NCBI GenBank assembly: GCA_947095535.1
Contig: OX352772.1
Coordinates: forward strand, 170,586,613-170,650,612
Length of the DNA stretch: 64,000 bases
Source of the DNA: Poecilobothrus nobilitatus
Taxonomy: Eukaryota; Arthropoda; Insecta; Diptera; Dolichopodidae
Direction: 5' to 3'
Made by a program: the position numbers and the translations under genes. Positions 60,527-64,000 of the stretch are shown here, piece by piece (position 1 is the stretch's first letter; the number at the start of each line of letters is the position of its first letter). Under the pieces are notes generated by a model. It was not told the DNA's origin. It did not search any database and was given only the letters and a program-made list of their open reading frames with translations.

Positions 60527-63500
60527 TTGGTTAAGTTTATTATTCTTCCTATTTCATTATTCATTTTGACTGTTCTTTGAAAGAGTTCACCATTTGTAAT
60601 TCCTATTATATTAATCGCGTATATGATGAAGCTTGTAGTATTTGTTTCAAATGCTAACTACACGCAGAGATTATAGATGTAGGTGTAGAATAACACTCCC
60701 GAAAGAGGAAATCCTTGTGGGATGCTCTGGTGTGTTTTTTTGATTCTTGAAAAAGTTTCGTTTGCTCTTATTGTGAATTTCTTTCTGCTGAGTAGGTTCT
60801 TTATGTACTTTTCGATTCTTCCCATATTCCTTTCTAGTATTTGTTTTATTATGGCTCCTTTTTTCACTAGATCAAACGCATTTGAACAGAATGTTGGCGT
60901 GTTTCTTCCTCATCAAGTGATCTCTTCCAATGTTTTCTATGATATGCAGCATAGATGTGGTGCTTCTCTTTGTTCTGAAATCATACAGGGGTTTATGCCC
61001 TTTGTTTACAATTACCCAGTTTATCCTCTTTGCTATAACCTTTTCCAAAGTTTGAAGTAGACGAATAGCAACGAGATAAAACAATAGGTTTTCGGCTCCT
61101 GGATTCTTTTCCCTTTTTTTCATTATAAAGTTTTACTATTCTTGTTAGGAATCTTGTTCATCCATTTTGTACCCATTCTGTATGTGATCCTGTACCTTGC
61201 CCGGTTGTTCTCGTTATAATCTTTAGCACCCAAGACACTTCCTCAGTCGTTATTTTTTGTCATTAGATTTGCTTAGGCTTTTTGATTGGACAGCTTGTTC
61301 ATATATTTCTAGGTTTTTTATGTCGTTTCTTATTTCTCTTACGTACACCTTTGCGAGTGTACACCAATTTATTTTTTGTCATTAGATATGCTTAGGATTT
61401 TTGATTGGACAGCTTGTTCATATATTTCTAGGTTTTTTATGTCGTTTCTTATTTCTCTTACGTACACCTTTGCGAGTGTACACCAATTTAACATTATTTG
61501 TTGCCATTTTTTGTTTTGTCCAACGATTTTTTTGGTATCATCATTTATATCATGTACATTATCATGTTTCCTTTTTAGGAGAGTATTGTGTTTTTTAAAC
61601 TGTATTAGGTTTTTTCGGCTCATATTGTGTTTGTGTCTGTGCCATCTTTTTCGAACTTCTTTCTGTAATTCTATTATTTTTCAATTAAACCATTGCGGTT
61701 TTTTATGATATTTATACATTGCAGAGGAGGTTGAATTTGCTGCATATCTAATCTTTTTTATTAGGTTCGCTGCCGCCGTATTTGGTGGGGAGCGGGAAAT
61801 AAGATCTAGGCCATGTTCGACCTCAGAAGTTCATTCCAACCCTCTAAGTCTTCTTTAAATCTATGATGTCTTTTTACTTGGTTTACTTTTGCTTTGTTTT
61901 TTTTTTCTTGCCACTTCATGATTTGTGTCTTGGGATATCTGGATGGGTGGTATGTGGTCTTATCATTTAGGATTCTCATTGTACTCTCCACTACACTCTC
62001 TATGTAGTTTGCGAAAAATCTGTGTGCGATTCGCACAGGTGAGTCTAAGACCCATAAGGTCTAAGGTCTAGGTCCTCTAAGACGCATAAGCGCCATGCTC
62101 ATGTCCATTTCGTTTCCGTATGTAGTTTTAAAAATGTGGTTGTTAATTCGATTTTGTTCTTTTTTTTTACTATTTCAGTTATTTCTTTGTTTGTTCCTCA
62201 TTCTGTTTCATTTTTGTTTATGTCATTGTTTGGGTTATTTTCGTTTTTATTGTTTATGTTACTGTTATTTATATTTATTTTTCCTGTTTCATTTTTATTG
62301 TTTGCGTTTTCATCGTGTTCTTTGTTATTTTAATTGATCTTGTTGTTATTTCTGTTTTTATTATTATTTTTTTATTTAGTAAGTTTATTATTGTTTTTTT
62401 GTATCCTTAAAATCTGTTTTGATTTTTTGGATGATTTCGAGAATTAGTTTCTTTTCTTCATTGTTATCTCCTTGTTGCTTGCTTATTGCTGCTTGATTTT
62501 CTTTTATTATAATTGCCAGTGTTTTGTTTGTTTCTTTTGCAGGTTGTTTTGGGTTTTTAACGTTTCCGCAATTTAACCTAGTGTTTATGTTAAAGGTGTG
62601 TGTGGAATTTGTTTCTTTTTAAAACTCGGTTTTCTTTAAAATATGATTGGCAGTTTTGGTTAGAGCGTCTTTGGTTCGCTGCAAATTGTTCCCTTTCGCA
62701 AATTTTGAAGTTCTCAGTCTTACATATTTGGAGATGTTCAAATTTTATTCCTCTTTCGAGTTCTTTGAAACATCCACCGCATTAATTGGAACTCGTTTTG
62801 GGCTCCGCAAAATATTTCGCGATGTGCGTTTGCCACTTGGTGCATCTTATTGGGTTCGGAAAGAATATATTGTCTTTGCAATTTAGGAAGCCTATTTTGA
62901 TTTGCTTGGCTGTATTGAATGGAAGTATCGGTTCGAAAGTTACTTTAAAGGTAAATTTTGGGGTAATGTTATTTTTATGTGGTTTGTTTCCAGGAAACAC
63001 TCCTTTCGATTCGTTCAGCTCTTCATATATTTTGGTATTATTGAATATTTGTGTAGCTCTTCGGCGTCGTTTAGTTTTTCACCAAGTTGTTTATTGTGAA
63101 CTTAGATAAGAATATATGATGGATAAGACTATTCCTATCTTTGTTACATTCTGCTTTAAAAGTGGTCAATATGCCTTGCAAGGCTTTATTCACAGCGAAT
63201 ATGTTATATTCTCTCATTGTTTTCATCGGGTCTTGCTTTACGAATATTATTAGGTATTGCCCTTCATTGTTTTTGTATATAATATACAAGGCTTTCGCAT
63301 CCGACCTTCTTCGACCTCAAAGTCAAGAACATCCAATAATTTTCGCTCCTGCTCGGAGCAGCGATTTTGAAGCCCCTTGTGTTTACTTTGTTCGTTTGAT
63401 GAAAAGATTTCTTCTTTTGTTTTGTTGGACTTTTTTTTTTTAATTTTTGTCAGGAGCTCTATTTTTAGGAGCTTTTTTTTCTTACTTTTAGCTTGGAATT

Positions 63501-64000
63501 ATTTTTAGCTCTTATTTTGCTGAAAATTTTTTTGTGAACGGAAAATGTTGGATAATTATTTTGTACAGTTTAAGTTTTTTACGCACGAATGATTATTTTG
63601 TTTTTTATTTTGCTTATTTTTTTTTCCTGGCTGTTGGCTTTTTGGTCTATGTTTTTTTTTTTATTTCACAGTTTGCTTTCTTCAATTTTTGTGAATGTTT
63701 TCTTAATTTTTTCCCAAAGTTTCAATTTTTTTGGTTTACACTTAAAACTTCTTATTTATCAATGTTTATTAATATTTTTATTGTATTTTATTTTTTTCAT
63801 TGAAATATTTTGTGCACGAGGAAAACGCTTTTTTTTCCGCAGAAGTAATCTCTTAATCCACTCACTTTTTGTTAATGTTTCAAACGCTTATTGATTGAAT
63901 TCAAATTTTTAAGTTTCCGTTTCTTTGAATACTTGATCACAACTTTACAACTTTATCAAAACTTTTTGTAATTTTTTTAATCTTTTTTTCACTTTCATAT
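60527..64000 (-). pseudogene. LINE-C minus arm, copy 2 (runs off the window)
   Basis: Duplicate of 16429-19681. The YAIN box is at 60610-60621. The SINE-S target is uninterrupted at 61240-61256. It keeps about 135 bp near 62140-62280 missing from copy 1, and has about 55 extra bp near 63430-63490. The gag remnant is at 62500-63340. Confidence 0.77.
61255..61490. repeat. Tandem duplication of about 115 bp, copy 2 only
   Basis: Positions from about 61255 to 61370 are repeated at about 61371-61490, each ending in GAGTGTACACCAATTTA. Copy 1 (17155-17290) has a single unit with intact linker sequence. This breaks the LINE-C linker frame after the block duplication. Confidence 0.85.

Larger units (their letters stand above)
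43599..64000. repeat. Large direct duplication, copy 2 (about 20 kb)
   Basis: This is the second copy of 1-19681. It runs to the window end, so its right boundary is not visible. It is longer than copy 1 because it keeps sequence that copy 1 lost. It also has its own losses: about 57 bp near 49717, about 22 bp near 50362, about 41 bp near 59908 and one 21-bp minisatellite unit near 53110. It carries a private tandem duplication of about 115 bp near 61255-61490. A true segmental duplication and an unmerged haplotype in the assembly are both possible. Confidence 0.97.

Noticed and set aside
1..64000. LTR retrotransposon or endogenous-virus remains
   Set aside because: I saw no aspartic protease, integrase or envelope motifs and no long terminal repeats. 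All RT fragments have non-LTR features.

Overview
The window looks like repeat-dense, strongly AT-rich, non-genic DNA from an insect. A dipteran is the best guess, because APE- and RNase H-type LINEs occur beside elements with the DINE-1/Helentron-associated (HINE) layout. I find no convincing host gene, no functional tRNA or rRNA gene, and no LTR element or DNA-transposase gene. Nearly everything is a mobile-element fossil, often nested. Family letters used here: LINE-A (APE/RT element with an FADG active site), LINE-B (small 3' remnants), LINE-C (I-like, with a gag-like ORF1 and C-terminal RNase H), LINE-D (RT fragment with FADD or FADE), LINE-E (LOA/R1-like RT-RNase H-CCHC), LINE-F (nearly full-length, PHD-type ORF1, YADD), LINE-G (host of LINE-F), HINE (satellite-bearing DINE-1-like element), SINE-S (tRNA-derived), X (about 1.2 kb, tRNA-like head, TAA-rich body, poly(A) tail) and Z (short repeat into which X inserted).

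Layout. Positions 1-19681 and 43599-64000 are two direct copies of one block of about 20 kb. Copy 1 is cut by the window start and copy 2 by the window end, so their true length is unknown. Within each block the order is: LINE-A 3' end (+), Z with X inserted, LINE-A (-), Z, LINE-B (-), HINE (-), truncated X (+), LINE-C (+) carrying SINE-S, LINE-D (-), HINE (+) interrupted by LINE-E (-), then LINE-C (-). Beyond copy 1 the sequence continues with LINE-C 5' region (-), X and HINE stubs, LINE-D (+) and a second LINE-C 3' part (-). X-C-D-HINE is therefore a recurring compound unit, present in both orientations as a large imperfect inverted repeat.

From 24521 to 31335 lie three head-to-tail HINE units whose cores are a 147-bp satellite of about 40 monomers. 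From 31336 to 35030 are LINE-B, LINE-A-like and other fragments and an AT-rich stretch without recognisable genes. From 35031 to 42668 LINE-G is split by LINE-F (36460-41833), the youngest-looking autonomous element here. LINE-A (+) at 42670 leads into the second copy of the large block.

The elements do not form a pathway. Their nesting gives a relative chronology. LINE-C came first, then SINE-S inserted in one LINE-C copy (empty sites survive in the others). HINE inserted, and LINE-E then inserted in its 3' stem-loop with a 10-bp target duplication. The large block was duplicated last, followed by copy-specific deletions and microsatellite changes. Family assignments rest on reading motifs by eye; no database search was possible.
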